A stretch of DNA of 64,000 nt from NCBI RefSeq assembly GCF_023091745.1, contig NC_068921.1, forward strand, positions 10,186,001-10,250,000. Reading direction: 5' to 3'. The stretch comes from Budorcas taxicolor (taxonomy: Eukaryota > Chordata > Mammalia > Artiodactyla > Bovidae). Under the pieces are notes generated by a model that saw nothing but the letters and a program-made list of their open reading frames with translations, searched no databases and was not told the origin of the DNA. Both the position numbers and the translations under genes were made by a program. This document shows positions 43,607-55,028 of this stretch, one piece after another (the first letter of the stretch is position 1; each line of letters starts with the position of its first letter).

Positions 43607-44985
43607 AGAAATGAATAGGAGAGAAGAATCGAAAATGCTGGCTAAGTAAAACAAATTCGGTTCTGTGCTTTCTGGATTCTTTACTCCTACTGCCAATCAG
43701 ATAGTAACAGAATTTACATCATTTTTGAGTGCAGACTTTCCACTGTTTTTTATGATACCAAGTTTAGAAGTGCAGGATTTTAAGAAGGATTCTTCCAGAG
43801 AAACAGCTCAGCACCAGCCAAGGCTAATGAGTGAACACCATGGTACTATTTCTAGAAGTGTCACCTTTCTGGTGATCTTTTTCTTCAAAATTCCCCTGGA
43901 GCTCTGCGTTTATGTCCTTTGACTAGGAAATGTGCAGTAGCTCACTGCAGAAAGATGGAATCCCGCAGGAGGAAACCTTCTGCAAGATATTATTTATTCT
44001 CTTCCTCCCTACTTATTCTAAAAGGAAGGGAAATTGAAATAGAGGAAGCTTTTGAACACAGCATGAATGCAGAGCTTGTAACTGTCGTGTTACTTTTAGT
44101 TTAAACTTAAGCCTCTCTTATTCTTCCAGCAGACCCTTTGAAACTGTGCTGCCAATGCAGAGGAGACCACGTTATTTCAGAGTGACTACCTTTCCTGCAA
44201 ACACTGCATCTAAGTTAATTAAAATGCCCATGTTGTTTTCTTTCTCAAGCCTTAACAGCTTTAAAGGGAAAAAAAAAAAAGCAGACAATTCACCTGCCAG
44301 GGGGAAAAAGGAAAGTCAAACAAATTGACAAAAAAATCATGGGCTGAATGTAATCATCACCACATCCTTTAAGCTGTGCATTCCTTTTATCGGACCATTG
44401 TTTTCAATTTGTTCTTTCTTTCCTTGTAGCATGCTGATGGCCAACCATCCACTTACCTCTAGATTTTAAAGACCATGTCATTATCATTATCAATTGCAAC
44501 GTTTGGGAATTCACTGCCCTTCTGAAAGGCCACTGGGTTGCTGCTGTGAGCTTTGCCAGGTCTTGAGGGGAGATAAATGTGCTGTACCAGCCTAGCCTCA
44601 CACGGGGGTGAAGTAGTAGATGGTCACAGACTGTGAAACAGGCAGAGAAGCCTCTTATGAAAGTGTTAAACTAGTATATTCAGGATTTTCCCTTGCTCCC
44701 TGCTTGTCTCCTACTTTGGAAATACTCTCTAGAAGGAAAGTAACTCATGCAAGCACAAGTAATTTCACAAGGATCCACTAATCAGGATCCTTTGTCCTTT
44801 ATAAGGAAAAGGAAAGCAAATGATGGCAGACTGTTTCTAGAAACTGTACTTTCAATGTCGTGCTACCCCCTCCCCTCTCTCTACACCCCTCAGGAGAACT
44901 CCTGGGAATCTATTGGAAATGATAGCATGATAATGTAACAGCCTCAGGTGGTACAAACCTGTGCTGGAAGCTGGTAGCCTATTCT
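43607..44985. other. Unique sequence; no gene seen
   Basis: About 1.4 kb without recognised repeats. Positions 44190-44420 are rich in AT-type transcription-factor-like words ('taagttaattaaaatgccca', 'ctgaatgtaatcatcaccac') and could be a conserved non-coding element. No coding potential is supported. An A-run is at 44269-44280. Confidence 0.5.
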
Positions 44986-44989
44986 CACT

Positions 44990-45225
44990 TGGAATGATTC
45001 ATTTTATGTGTCAGCTTGACTAAGCTATAGTACCCACCTACTCCATCAAACACTAATCTACGTGTTTCTGTGAAGGTATTTTTCTGATGTTATTAATATC
45101 TACAGTCAGTTGATGCTACATGAAGGAGATTACACTTGATAATGTAGGTGGACCACACCCAATCAGTTGACCACCTGAAGAGTAAAACCTGACATTTCCC
45201 AGAACAGATAGTCTGTTTCAAGACT
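44990..45225. mobile_element. Ancient eutherian interspersed repeat (LTR-like), family not named
   Basis: Has 'ttttatgtgtcagcttgact', 'gtttctgtgaaggtattttt', 'gtaggtggaccacacccaat' and 'cagttgaccacctgaagag'. I recognise this text as a common mammalian repeat but will not assign a name by eye. Diverged, without clear ends. Confidence 0.5.
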
Positions 45226-45289
45226 GCAGCATCCATGCCTATTGTATACGTATTTGGAAAATATTTTGGAAATATTTTTTATCTTTCAT

Positions 45290-45960
45290 TCCCTTATGCA
45301 ATCCAATCCACTCTGCTTCTTAAATATTTCTGAGATGAGTGTAAGAGGGAAAATAGAAAGACATGGAAGAGCTTGAGTCAACAAGGCTTGCTCACCAGTG
45401 AGATGTAGTGAATGAGGAACAAGAAGCATAAAACGACTTCCAGGTGTTTGTGTTAGATGCTGAGTTTTCAGAGATGCCTCTGACTGAGAGACAGAATACA
45501 GAGAAGAATGTTTTTCAGAGAAGATGGGTTTAATTTGGAAACTTGGATTTTGAGATATCTGTGAGACAGCCAAGAGAAAATAAACAGTAAATGCTGGAGT
45601 TAAAAGTTTAGGACTCAGGGAACTCTTGGTTAGGGATACAGATATAAGAGCCCATCAGCTTGTATGCATTCAGGCAGGAAATACCTGAGGCAACAGACAA
45701 CGATGAGATGCCAAGAAACATGGTGTCAAGACCATCAGAAGACATAAAGGAAATCAGGAAGAGTTGAAATGACCTAGAAAGTATTTTATTTACTTCTTTC
45801 TTCTCACAGGAAGGTGCAATGTTGAAGATAGAAAAAAAATTTAAGTTAAAAAAGAAAAAGATTTTAAAAGTCCCCATTAGTGTCAAAACTAGGAAGTTAT
45901 TTGGCGATTTGACCAAGAGCAATTTCAGTGGTACGGAAGCCAGAAGGCTGTAAACCAAAG
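45290..45960 (-). mobile_element. L2 LINE, antisense
   Basis: Diverged antisense L2: 'gcttcttaaatatttctgag', 'gatgctgagttttcagagat', 'atatctgtgagacagccaag', and near the right end 'gaccaagagcaatttcagtg'. Same family as 27420-33010. No frame survives from its reverse transcriptase. Confidence 0.6.
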
Positions 45961-46064
45961 AATGAAAGTCAATTGGAAATAAACTGATTATGTCTCAGGG
46001 AAAAAAGGAATACAGCAGTAGCCGGAAGACAAAAAAGCATTCAAAGAGGATTACTTGCTTTAAT

Positions 46065-46069
46065 TGTGT

Positions 46070-46108
<39 letters not shown>
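46065..46108. repeat. (TG)n microsatellite at a SINE tail
   Basis: About 22 TG units with one interruption, joined directly to the 3' tail side of the antisense SINE at 46117. The array probably grew from the SINE tail. Confidence 0.95.
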
Positions 46109-46109
<1 letters not shown>

Positions 46110-46116
46110 ACACGCA

Positions 46117-46287
46117 TGTGCAGATGCTCGGTCACTTCAGTCATGTCTACCTCTTTGCCACCCTATGGACCACAGTCTCCAGGCTCCTCTGTCCATGGGA
46201 TTTCCGAGGCAGGAACACTGGAGTGGGTTGCCATTTCCTTCTCCAAGGGATCTTCCCAGCCCAGGGACTGAACCCACGTCCCCTGGT
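46117..46287 (-). mobile_element. Bov-tA SINE, antisense, partial head
   Basis: Has 'ggtcacttcagtcatgtcta', 'ccaggctcctctgtccatgg', 'ggaacactggagtgggttgc' and 'agggactgaacccacgtccc', then ends inside the tRNA-like head. Confidence 0.92.
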
Positions 46288-47426
46288 TGAGTGAATGAAT
46301 TAATCAAATAGGGATCTGTGACCCAAAAATGGTCAATAGAATCTTCAAATCAAGGGAGAAACTAATAAATATTTTACACTAAGTGAAATCATGTTTACAA
46401 AAAAAAAAATTAGAATCTTTGAAAGACCCTAAAATTTACTGCACTGGAAATGTTCAGGCAATTCTGTTAGCCCTGAAATGAGTATGCTACAGTGGGGTAC
46501 GACCAACACAAATCTAGTTTTCTGGTATATTCACCAGCACTTCAAGTACTAGAGAAAACTATATTGAAGAAAGTCCCTTATTTCTGACAAAAAAATAAAA
46601 ACTTTACTAATACAATTGATTTCTAATTCTTTTTCTCTTTTTATTTAACATATGGCTTTGCACTAAGTGAGTTTTGTTGTCCCAGGGATGGCTTCAGAGT
46701 GGGCAGTTCAGATTAGCCCAGTATTAGGTCTCAGTATCTGAGAAGGTCGTAAACGGGGGAGATGAGCTGCATTTACTTTTAAGGAAATGTTCACAAGCAT
46801 TATTTTTCATGAGAGTCCCGAGAAATAGCTGAGAAAGATCCTCAATGGGAGGTGTTCCATCTTAAAAGGTTAACACAGAAACAGGTGCCAAACCAAACAA
46901 ACCACAAATATTTAAGCTGGAAAATGAAAGGAAAGAAAAAATAGATTCTAAATCTGTATTAAAACTAATTCCATGTAGCTGTATAAAACGCTAGTGAGGG
47001 TTGCAGAATGAATATTTAATGGGATCATTTATGCTTGTCCCAATGCACTATGTTTAGGATGAGAACTGCCTGCAAATCTTGATATACCATTTTATTGCAC
47101 AAAAAACTGGCCACCATCTCACAGAACAGCCATTGTAAATTAGAAATATATTCTTTTTGGTTGAGCACAACACATTTGGAAATTTATGAAGTTACATAAA
47201 AGCACACAAAAGTATTTCTGAAACAGTAGTGACTTTCTTCTGGTCATGGGAACTGGGGCTGCTGGCAGTGTTGAGAACAACTCAACCTGAGTAGGCGTCC
47301 CCACTCCTCAGTATCCAGCTGGTAATGATCGGCTTGTTCCCCCTGGGGCTTTGAAGAAACTCCTCGATGACCATATAAGCTTCTGAATCCTGAGAGACAG
47401 TAATTTACATGAACATTGTTAGGCAC
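46288..47426. other. Unique AT-rich sequence; no gene seen
   Basis: No repeat family or coding region supported in about 1.1 kb. Confidence 0.55.
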
Positions 47427-47657
47427 GCTCCTGCCTGCGTGCGTGCCAAGGCGCTTCAGTCGGTCAGACTCTTTGTGACCCTATGGGCTGCAGCCCGCCA
47501 GGCTCCTCTGTCCCTGGGATTCTCCAGGCAAGAGTAGTGGAGTGGGTTGCCATGCCCCCTCCAGGAGATCTTCCCAGCCCAGGGATCAAATTCATGTCTG
47601 TAACATCTCCTGCTTTGGCCCGTGGTTCTTTACCACTAGTGCTACCTGGGAAGCTCA
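47427..47657 (-). mobile_element. Bov-tA SINE, antisense
   Basis: Has 'caaggcgcttcagtcggtca', 'ccaggctcctctgtccctgg', 'gagtagtggagtgggttgcc' and 'accactagtgctacctggga'. The head is altered but present. Confidence 0.92.
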
Positions 47658-49382
47658 GGTATGCTTCTCTCCTCTTGTTATTGGACATGTTTTATGTACA
47701 GAAGACTTTATTATAGGTATGAAAATACATATCATGACAATGTCAGATGTTAGAAACTGTACAATCTGAGTTTTCATGACAAAGTTTACTTGTTTAAATG
47801 CAAAGTATATTTTCAATTTTTTAAATCATGTTTTATCAAAGTATTAAAGATCTTGGACTTTTAAAAATAATGAGTAAAACAGGAGATTCCTCTTTCCCTA
47901 GCTCCATTTCACCAGGACTGCTGCTTGGTCCCAAAATAAACATTGATAAAAAATCTTGAAGAATGGGTTCAACTTTGAGTTAGTCTTTTGAATAGTTTTT
48001 GGGTTAATATTGTTTTATATCAAAATAAAAAAACAAATTTAGCAACCTAATTCCCAGATTTATGGTGATCACATGAACTAAGCCTTCAAAACACAGAACA
48101 CTAGAGAAAAAATGATAATTATATTTTGTTTTTACAAAGTTAAATCCAATTATATATGAAAGGTATATCTAGATTTAAATAGACTCAAGCCCTTAACTTA
48201 CTCTAATAGAAAACAGTTTCAAATTAATAACTAGGAAGTTGAAGAGGACAGGAAAATCATTAGCATTGAAGAGAATACTAGAGGGGTAAAATCTAGGATT
48301 GGAAACATAAAAAGAGTAAATTTTAACAGATAATTAAAGTGGTCTGGAGGAATTCATTTCTGTATATAGCTTCTACTAACTTGAGAATTGGTGATGAAAT
48401 AATGGAGAAAATAAAAGCTGACTGACATCTAGAAAAATAATGACAATTTCTCATTTTATGTAGATGAAGCTGATATCTATGCTAAATGCAAAATAATATA
48501 GCCCAAATATGCCTGACCATGAATGTGGACTAAATGGAACAATGGAGAATTGCTCATCAAATATATCTCAGGATGAAGTTGCTTATACTTATTGAACAGA
48601 ACATTGACTATAATATAAAACAGCATATGCAATAACATTTAAAAAGTCTTGAAGTTTTGAGAATTCTTAAGATATTCACTATAGGAAATCTAGCAAAGAT
48701 TCTTGAACAACACTGCAGATATGTTTTAAACATCACACTAAAAAATGGCTGACAGAACAGATTTTGTTTGTAAGGAAGTGTAAATATTCCTGTCATATTG
48801 TATTATACTGATTTCTCTAATGATACTCCACCTCCAAAATATAGGATTTTTAACTGTCAAATGTTTGTTCATTATTGTCAGTTCTTTGAGAATTACTATT
48901 GTTACTCAGCTTCTTATGCAGAGGTACAAAGAATATTTATCTTTGAGAGATTTTATTCCAGTTGAGAAATTAAGAAAAAGCAGAAAATATCTTTTCTAGA
49001 GATTGAACAAACAGGAAAAGGGAAAACTGATTAGAAGCCTTTATAAGATACAGTTAGATGACATATAAAATTTCATGTTACTCTAGTGATATGTTTTAAA
49101 ATACCCAAAATTCTTAAAATATATACATTTAATTTTGAATAAAAATTCTAGAATTAATATATATGATTAGTTTTTCTACAAATGAAACCCCACTTAACAT
49201 TATTTTTTTAATTACAGAATTTTTTTCCTCCTGATTATATTGGGCAAAAATGTCTTCTATATATCCAAAATTAATTGATAAATTAATCTACTTTTCAAGG
49301 CTTCCATTAGCTTTAATAAGCAAATTAATTACAGGACCATTGGTTTTCTGATACTATAGAAAAATAACCTATTAGACTAAAA
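47658..49382. other. AT-rich unique sequence containing the source of a local duplication
   Basis: No gene or named repeat recognised. Positions 48991-49127 recur at 49784-49917 (see that entry). Otherwise short stop-rich frames only. Confidence 0.55.
48991..49127 (+). repeat. Direct duplication, copy 1
   Basis: Shares with 49784-49917 the ordered words 'cttttcta', 'aactgattagaag', 'ttagatgacat', 'aaaatttcat' and 'aaaataccc/aaaatacc', about 80-85% identity by eye. No known transposon signature is visible in it. Confidence 0.8.
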
Positions 49383-49569
49383 AGTCATGTCCAATTCTTT
49401 GCAACCCCATGGACCTGTCCTTTGTCCATGGGATTTCCCAGGCAAGAATACTGGAGAGTGCTGCCATTTATTACTCCAAGTGATCTTCCTGCCAAGGATA
49501 GAACTAGCATCTTTTTCATTTCTTGCAGTTCTAGGTGAATTCTTTAGCACTGCACCACCTGGGAAGCAC
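49383..49569 (-). mobile_element. Bov-tA SINE, antisense, diverged
   Basis: Has 'aagtcatgtccaattctttg', 'gtccatgggatttcccaggc', 'aagaatactggagagtgctg' and 'cactgcaccacctgggaagc'. More diverged than most other SINE copies here. Confidence 0.88.
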
Positions 49570-49632
49570 CTACTAATATATAGGATACATGAAAAGCAAT
49601 AGGAGACATTGCTGAGGTTAGATTTTTAAGAA

Positions 49633-50122
49633 GTCTTTGACTTCTGTCTTGTTGCCTTGCTCTAAAGAGAGCCAGCTGCCATGTTTTAAGCACCTTATGA
49701 AGAGGCCAACACGGCAAGGAACTGGCCAGTAGCCAGTGATGACCTGAGGCCTGTCAATAAACACTGTGACCCAAGAAGTCTTTCTTTTCTAAAGATTGAA
49801 TAAGCAGAGAAAGGGAGAACTGATTAGAAGTGATTAAAAGATAAAATTAGATGACATAAAATTTCATATTACTTTAGTGACTATGTTTGAAAATACCAAA
49901 ATCCAAAAGCTATATATATTATATGTAATATGTATTATATGTGGAAGCAGATATTTCCTCAACTAAGCCTGAAGTTGACTCCATGAAGGCAACACCTGTG
50001 AGAAACCCTGAAGAGCAAGCACCCAATTCTTGACCCCTAGAAACTTTGACATAATAAATTTTGTTATTTAAGCCACTACATTTGAGGGTTATTTATAATG
50101 TGATAATAGATAACCAATACAT
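49633..50122 (+). mobile_element. MLT1-type LTR, sense, interrupted
   Basis: Left part: 'gccagctgccatgttttaag' and 'aggccaacacggcaaggaac'. Right part from 49940: 'gacataataaattttgttat', 'ttaagccactacatttgagg' and the terminal 'agataaccaatacat'. AATAAA near 50053 fits the LTR polyadenylation signal. The centre, about 49770-49935, is foreign sequence. Confidence 0.75.
49784..49917 (+). repeat. Direct duplication, copy 2, inserted in the MLT1 LTR
   Basis: Second copy of 48991-49127, about 790 bases downstream in the same orientation. It lies in the middle of an MLT1 LTR, so it arrived after the LTR. It is either a local templated insertion or a copy of an interspersed repeat I do not recognise. 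Confidence 0.78.
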
Positions 50123-50497
50123 CATTTAAATTTTTTACTCAACTGTAGCTCATCCATAGGAGATTTTGGTGTCTTGCAGAAATTATACTGTGTCCTCAGC
50201 TGAAACATTTATACAAAGTATTTGTGTACAAGTAACACTAGGCTAAAGACATAATCAAAGATAAAGGAGATCTAGTCAAAGGGAACTTAAAATCTGAGTG
50301 GTAACAAAAACAAGGAAAAAGGGGTTACTTCCTTACTTTGCTTTGGCTATGGAGTCTTGGTAATGAGAGCTGTGGGATATTTTACCCATAATCTTGGGTA
50401 AGCACTAACCCTAGCACTGAGAAATTCATTATTTTATTGTTCTTTGATTTTACAAGCTGGTGTTTCCAAAATTACTTCTGTTCTCATTTTCTTAAAA
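50123..50497. other. Unique AT-rich sequence; nothing recognised
   Basis: No repeat or coding frame supported. Confidence 0.55.
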
Positions 50498-50740
50498 GAA
50501 CTATTGTACTTTTCAAGGCACTGAGTTATAAGATTTAAAAAAAAGTTTTCTTTATTTTTTGTGCTTTTTATGTATTATTTGTGTGAAAGTATTATAAACC
50601 TATTACAGTACAGCACTATATAGCCAGTTAGGTTAGTTGAGTACCTAGACTAATTTGTTGGACTCAACAAACAAACCTGGGTTTAACAAATATACTCTTG
50701 GAATGGAACTCACTTGGGTGTAGGGGGCTTACAGTATGTA
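50498..50740. mobile_element. Tigger-like (Tc1/mariner, pogo) DNA transposon end
   Basis: Has 'attgtacttttcaaggcact', 'gtgtgaaagtattataaacc', 'tattacagtacagcactata', 'ggttagttgagtacctagac' and the terminal 'taggggcttacagta'. I recognise this as the end of a Tigger-type family without naming the subfamily. No transposase coding is present. Confidence 0.6.
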
Positions 50741-50820
50741 TAACTGAATCACTTTGCTGTATAGGAGAAATTAGCACAGCATAATAAATCAACTGCTATT
50801 CAATAAAATAAATTTGAAAG
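50741..50820 (+). mobile_element. Ruminant L1 3' tail
   Basis: Has 'aactgaatcactttgctgta' and 'aactgctattcaataaaata': the last ~80 bases of an L1 3' UTR with A-rich end, matching 32470-32545. It abuts the DNA transposon terminus exactly. Confidence 0.85.
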
Positions 50821-52989
50821 AAATAAGTAAAAATTCTAGAAAATATAAAGAAATTCATCTAATCCAAACAAACCCTCTGATGATTCCCAACTGGGAACTC
50901 CTCCTTCGAAAGACCTTTTTGTATGGCTCCAAATCAGGTTTCTTTGTCAACCTTTCCTCTTCATCAATGCAGATTTAACAGGAACTGAAAAGGGAGAAGC
51001 AGTCAGATCAGAGCAATGTGTGTGTCGGCATTCTAGCACATAATTCTAGCACAAAGGCCAGCCCTGAGCCTGCTGTGTCACAAGTCCTCCAGCGAATGTT
51101 TCTGTGTATTCATGGCCCTTTCTCTTCCTTATGCAAGTTTAGGGCTATAAGATTCCCACTGGAAATAAGCTGTGGCAGCTGTATTTTAATCATATATCAA
51201 GTCTCAATTATTGGTAGTGTCTGTGTTAAGGTTTCTGAATCTCAATAGGAAAAAAAAAGTTGAGATCTTATTAACACTGACTGCCATTTTCCTGGGACAG
51301 GATAGTGGTGTGACTAAGACATTTTCATCTACTTGTCATCTCTAATGTGTGCTATCCACCCTGAAATTCCATGGACATTCAAGTATAGTAAATGCTCCAT
51401 TCTTGTTTGATGATGTTTGAGTGCCAAGAGCAAAGGATAACTATAGTGAATTTGTAATGGCTGAAGATATGTCTATCTTTCCTTGTCCAAATGGATGTCT
51501 TCTACTTGAACTTGATAAAGTATATCTAATCATCTAACCCAGATATGAAAAAGTGTATTATACCTACAAAGGACTTCATTCATGAATCACTAATGAGAGG
51601 TCTAAGTGGGAGGGGAACAAAAAAAAAACAAAACTTAAAATGTAGGCAAGTCACAATTGTGGAATGAACCAAAACTGTGTTTCACTTTTTCCACTTTCAC
51701 CTTGCTGTTCCCTTAATATAACTTTAACATGAAAATCTCTAGACATAAGGCAAAAAAAAAATAAAAAGAATAGTGGGCACTTCAAAATTTCCAGCACCTG
51801 AGAAATTTTTGTCCCAATTAGTGATCTGTTATTATATTGCAAAGATTCAGAGAATATAATAATGACCCTCATGTTTTTCACTCCCTATGTTCTAGCCCCG
51901 TATTATCCCATTAGAGACACACAGTGTTTTCAAGGGCTCATAACACCCAGATCTGTCAGATGTGGGAAGTAGCTATTAATTCTAACGTCTTTTGTATTAA
52001 CACATCAACTCAACAGAATCTGACAGAATTGAGCTAATGGATCATACATCCTCTGTTTTCATAGAACATGTCAATATCACCTGTATTTCCAAAACAACCT
52101 TCAAAAGTTGCTTTTAAGTTCATGTGGAGTATAGAAAGAAGTTTGAGAAAGTTTCTCAGTGAAAGTACCCAGTGCTCACCAAATTCACAGAACCCCTGTC
52201 ATTTTAAACTGCAAGTTAATTAAATACCTGCTACTTGCAGAGTCTCATTTTCACTTCCCTCCAACATTGCAAAGCTCATAAAACTCCTTATCACTGTGAT
52301 TTCCTGAATTCTTTATGTACAAATTCAATTTTTCTACAGAAGTTTTTTCTGTTGACTCTCAAGTCTTCAAGTCTCTTCAGAGATTTAGGATAATGTGAGG
52401 GTTTTCTGAGCCACGTTTTCCCAATCTTCCAGAATGTTTCCATGGGAACATTGATGAGAGACAGAACATCATAACCATTAGGAACACTTCCCCAATCCCA
52501 CCTGCAATCCCAAGGTTCTAGAGCCCTAGATCCACTCATTAGTATTCCATGACAGGCAAATCTACAGTCACAGTGTACTCTCTCCCCAGTCTAAACAGAA
52601 AGCTCTTTTCCTTTACTTTGGTGCACCATTGTGGAGGTAGTGATTAAGACCAGCATCTCGGAAGGTCAAAGGAAAAGCCTTCTCTCCATATTCTTAGGGA
52701 GAGGAAACTGAGAAGATTTTATTGTGTCATAGCTTTCTCTTGAGATGTGTCTGGATGGGACAGACTTTCATATATTCAAAAAGAGCACTTAACAGCTCTT
52801 GAAAACTCACAAAGGGGAAATGTATTCAGGATCGGAAAGAACTCTTCATTTTATAAAAAATAAAATCATGCGTCCCTTTAAGTGGTTATTTACAGTTTAT
52901 TAAGAAATTTATCCAGTGAGAAACTCAATGTTAAACTTTTCACATTACTCAATTAAGTATCAGAAACTAACGAAAATGAAAGAGTATTC
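50821..52989. other. Apparently unique sequence, about 2.2 kb; no gene seen
   Basis: No repeat family recognised. Open frames at 51018-51248 (+), 51651-51881 (-) and 52291-52539 (-) are short and show no motif, signal peptide or splice context that would support an exon. Confidence 0.55.
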
Positions 52990-54280
52990 CTGGGGTCCAG
53001 CCCTGGTGGATCCAGGGTGATTCGAAGGGAAGACAGATAGGCAAGGAAAACTTATTTATTTAGAGATATAAGATTAGATTAGGAAGAAATAGTATAGTAG
53101 GAAATTTAGGTGGAGAAAAAGAGGCTGAAGAACTTGGTTTACGGGGAAAACCAATAAAACCTCGAGAACAAGAGGTTTGCACCATCTACGTTAGGCCACT
53201 GGTGTCCACTTGAATATCGAAGGGTGCCCCGTCTTAGGCTCCCTTTCGCGTGGATCTTAGCAGCCAGGGCAAGTAAGTAGACGTGGTGAGCCTCCCCGCT
53301 CCAGATGGGAATTCAGCCAAAAAGGGGGAGAAAAGAACAACATGGGGAAGCCCAGCATTGGTGCAAGACTCCAAAAACTTTATTTTTCAAAATCAGTTTA
53401 TATACCCCAAGTTGTACATAAAGAAATAGTGGAATATGCAGAGTTATGCAGGGGCAGCAGTCCTGACCCTCATTGAGACGAACAAGGCTTTCTTTTTGCA
53501 TACCCTCCCGTATACAAAAGGTCTCAGGTGGTTTACATTATCTTCTGGCCAAGAGGCCTGTTAACATTTTTATGGCTCTCTTCCTGGATAATTGTCTATC
53601 AACCAGAAGACTCCTTTTCCCTAGAAGTGTTTTTTCTTGCTCTGCATCACCCTCAAAGTACTAAATAAAGTTGTATTCCTGTAGAACAAAGGTGCAGTGG
53701 GTTATAACAAAGAAAGTACTTAACTCAAAGATCTAGTGTTGCTAATACCGGGTCTCCTACCTGTTTTTCTATATACCAACCATCTCTACAAATAAAAGAT
53801 ATGAAAATTTGGCAGCAAGTATTGGCTCAACAAATGAAACCTTTACTCAGTCCTATTCTAATGATTTTGACTCCTCGGAAGCCCCAACATTCCTAGGATG
53901 TTTTAAGCTTCCCGTGCCTCCTGCGGTCAGGAGGCCTCAAACAATCACGTGCGCAGCTGTACGAGTCCTGCAGGCAGGCTAGAAAGCCATCTGAGGGGCT
54001 TTTGGATCGAAACACTCGTATTATGCCCAGGAGATTTATTATCTAAAAGCTCTAATTTTTTCCAGAAAAAGGTGGTGGGGGGACAGCCCCCTGTTAATGA
54101 CAGAAGAGTAGGTGGAAAGCAGAACACAGTAAAGCAGGCAGACTCTGGTCTTGGGGGGTGGATGCTCAGGAAATTCCAGGGGGAACCCCTGAAGCCTGAT
54201 CACGTCCTTGTGTTTTGTCAGGCTTCCTTCTGCATGACCTTGTCACGGGAGGGATTCCTCACTCTGGCCCCCGGCAGATT
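52990..54280 (-). mobile_element. Class-II (ERVK-type) endogenous retrovirus LTR, antisense
   Basis: About 1.3 kb, starting 'tggggtccagccctggtgga' and ending near '...ggcccccggca', so TG...CA ends are plausible. On the minus strand an AATAAA signal is at 53379-53384, followed by an R/U5-like part. I recognise the text as a common bovine-type ERVK LTR ('gaatagtggaatatgcagag'-like block near 53430, 'gcccaggagatttattatc' at 54025). It keeps more CpG than the surroundings, suggesting younger age. No gag, pol or env coding is present, so it is solitary or part of a lost provirus. I could not confirm a 6-base target duplication. Confidence 0.75.
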
Positions 54281-54450
54281 ATAATAATAAAATGATATTT
54301 GCATGTCCACTTTTATTTTCAGTTTGTAATTTACTAGACATTTAAAACCTTGTTTAGTTAAAAGGCTGAAACCTCCCTCAATTCCCTTCAATAGCCTTGA
54401 CTTTCATCACTGTGATAATCATTTCCTCTTTGGTAGATGAATAGATACAT

Positions 54451-54493
54451 AGATGGATGGATGGATGGATGGATGGATGGATGGATGGATGGA
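54451..54493. repeat. (GATG)n tetranucleotide microsatellite
   Basis: About ten uninterrupted GATG units, preceded by GATA-type variants ('gatgaatagatacatagatg'). Confidence 0.97.
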
Positions 54494-54760
54494 CACATAG
54501 ATAGATCTTCATATATCTTTTCTCCATTTCTGTGGTACCTACCTAGTCCAAGATCCATCATCTCCAAATGACCTTCTTCTGCCCTAGGCTCAGAATAGAC
54601 CCTTTTTTCATCTGTTCCTCACAATACTCTTCCCAGCCTCCTTTCATACTATTGCCCATTATTTTTCTTGCTCTTTAAGCTGCATCCACACTCTCTTCCC
54701 ACATTTTCACCAATTCCTTGTGGTTACTGTTAATACTAAGCCTTTTACACCTCTTCCTAT

Positions 54761-54762
<2 letters not shown>

Positions 54763-54808
<46 letters not shown>

Positions 54809-54822
54809 CATGTGTGTGTGTG
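54763..54822. repeat. Compound (TG)n(CG)4(TG)n microsatellite at a SINE tail
   Basis: About 18 TG units, then 'cgcgcgcg' at 54799-54806, then 'tgca' and six more TG units running into the antisense SINE. Alternating purine-pyrimidine with a CG core is a classic Z-DNA-prone sequence. Confidence 0.95.
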
Positions 54823-55028
54823 CTCAGTCCTGTCGAGTCTTTGCAACTGCATGGACTGTAGCCCATAAGGCTCTTCTGTCCATGGGATTTTCCAGGCAAG
54901 AAATACTGGAATGGATTGCTATTTCCTTATCCAGAGGATATTCCCCACCCAGGGATTGAACTCACGTCTCTTGCATCTCCTGCATTGGTGGGCAATTTCT
55001 TTACCACTTGAGCACCTGAGAAAGCCCT
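54823..55028 (-). mobile_element. Bov-tA SINE, antisense
   Basis: Has 'ctcagtcctgtcgagtcttt', 'ctcttctgtccatgggattt', 'cacccagggattgaactcac' and 'ttctttaccacttgagcacc'. The TG array forms its 3' tail side. Confidence 0.93.

Noticed and set aside
45990..46271. Cysteine/valine-repeat frames across the TG arrays (also 54675-54959)
   Set aside because: They are translations of the (TG)n microsatellite, not proteins.
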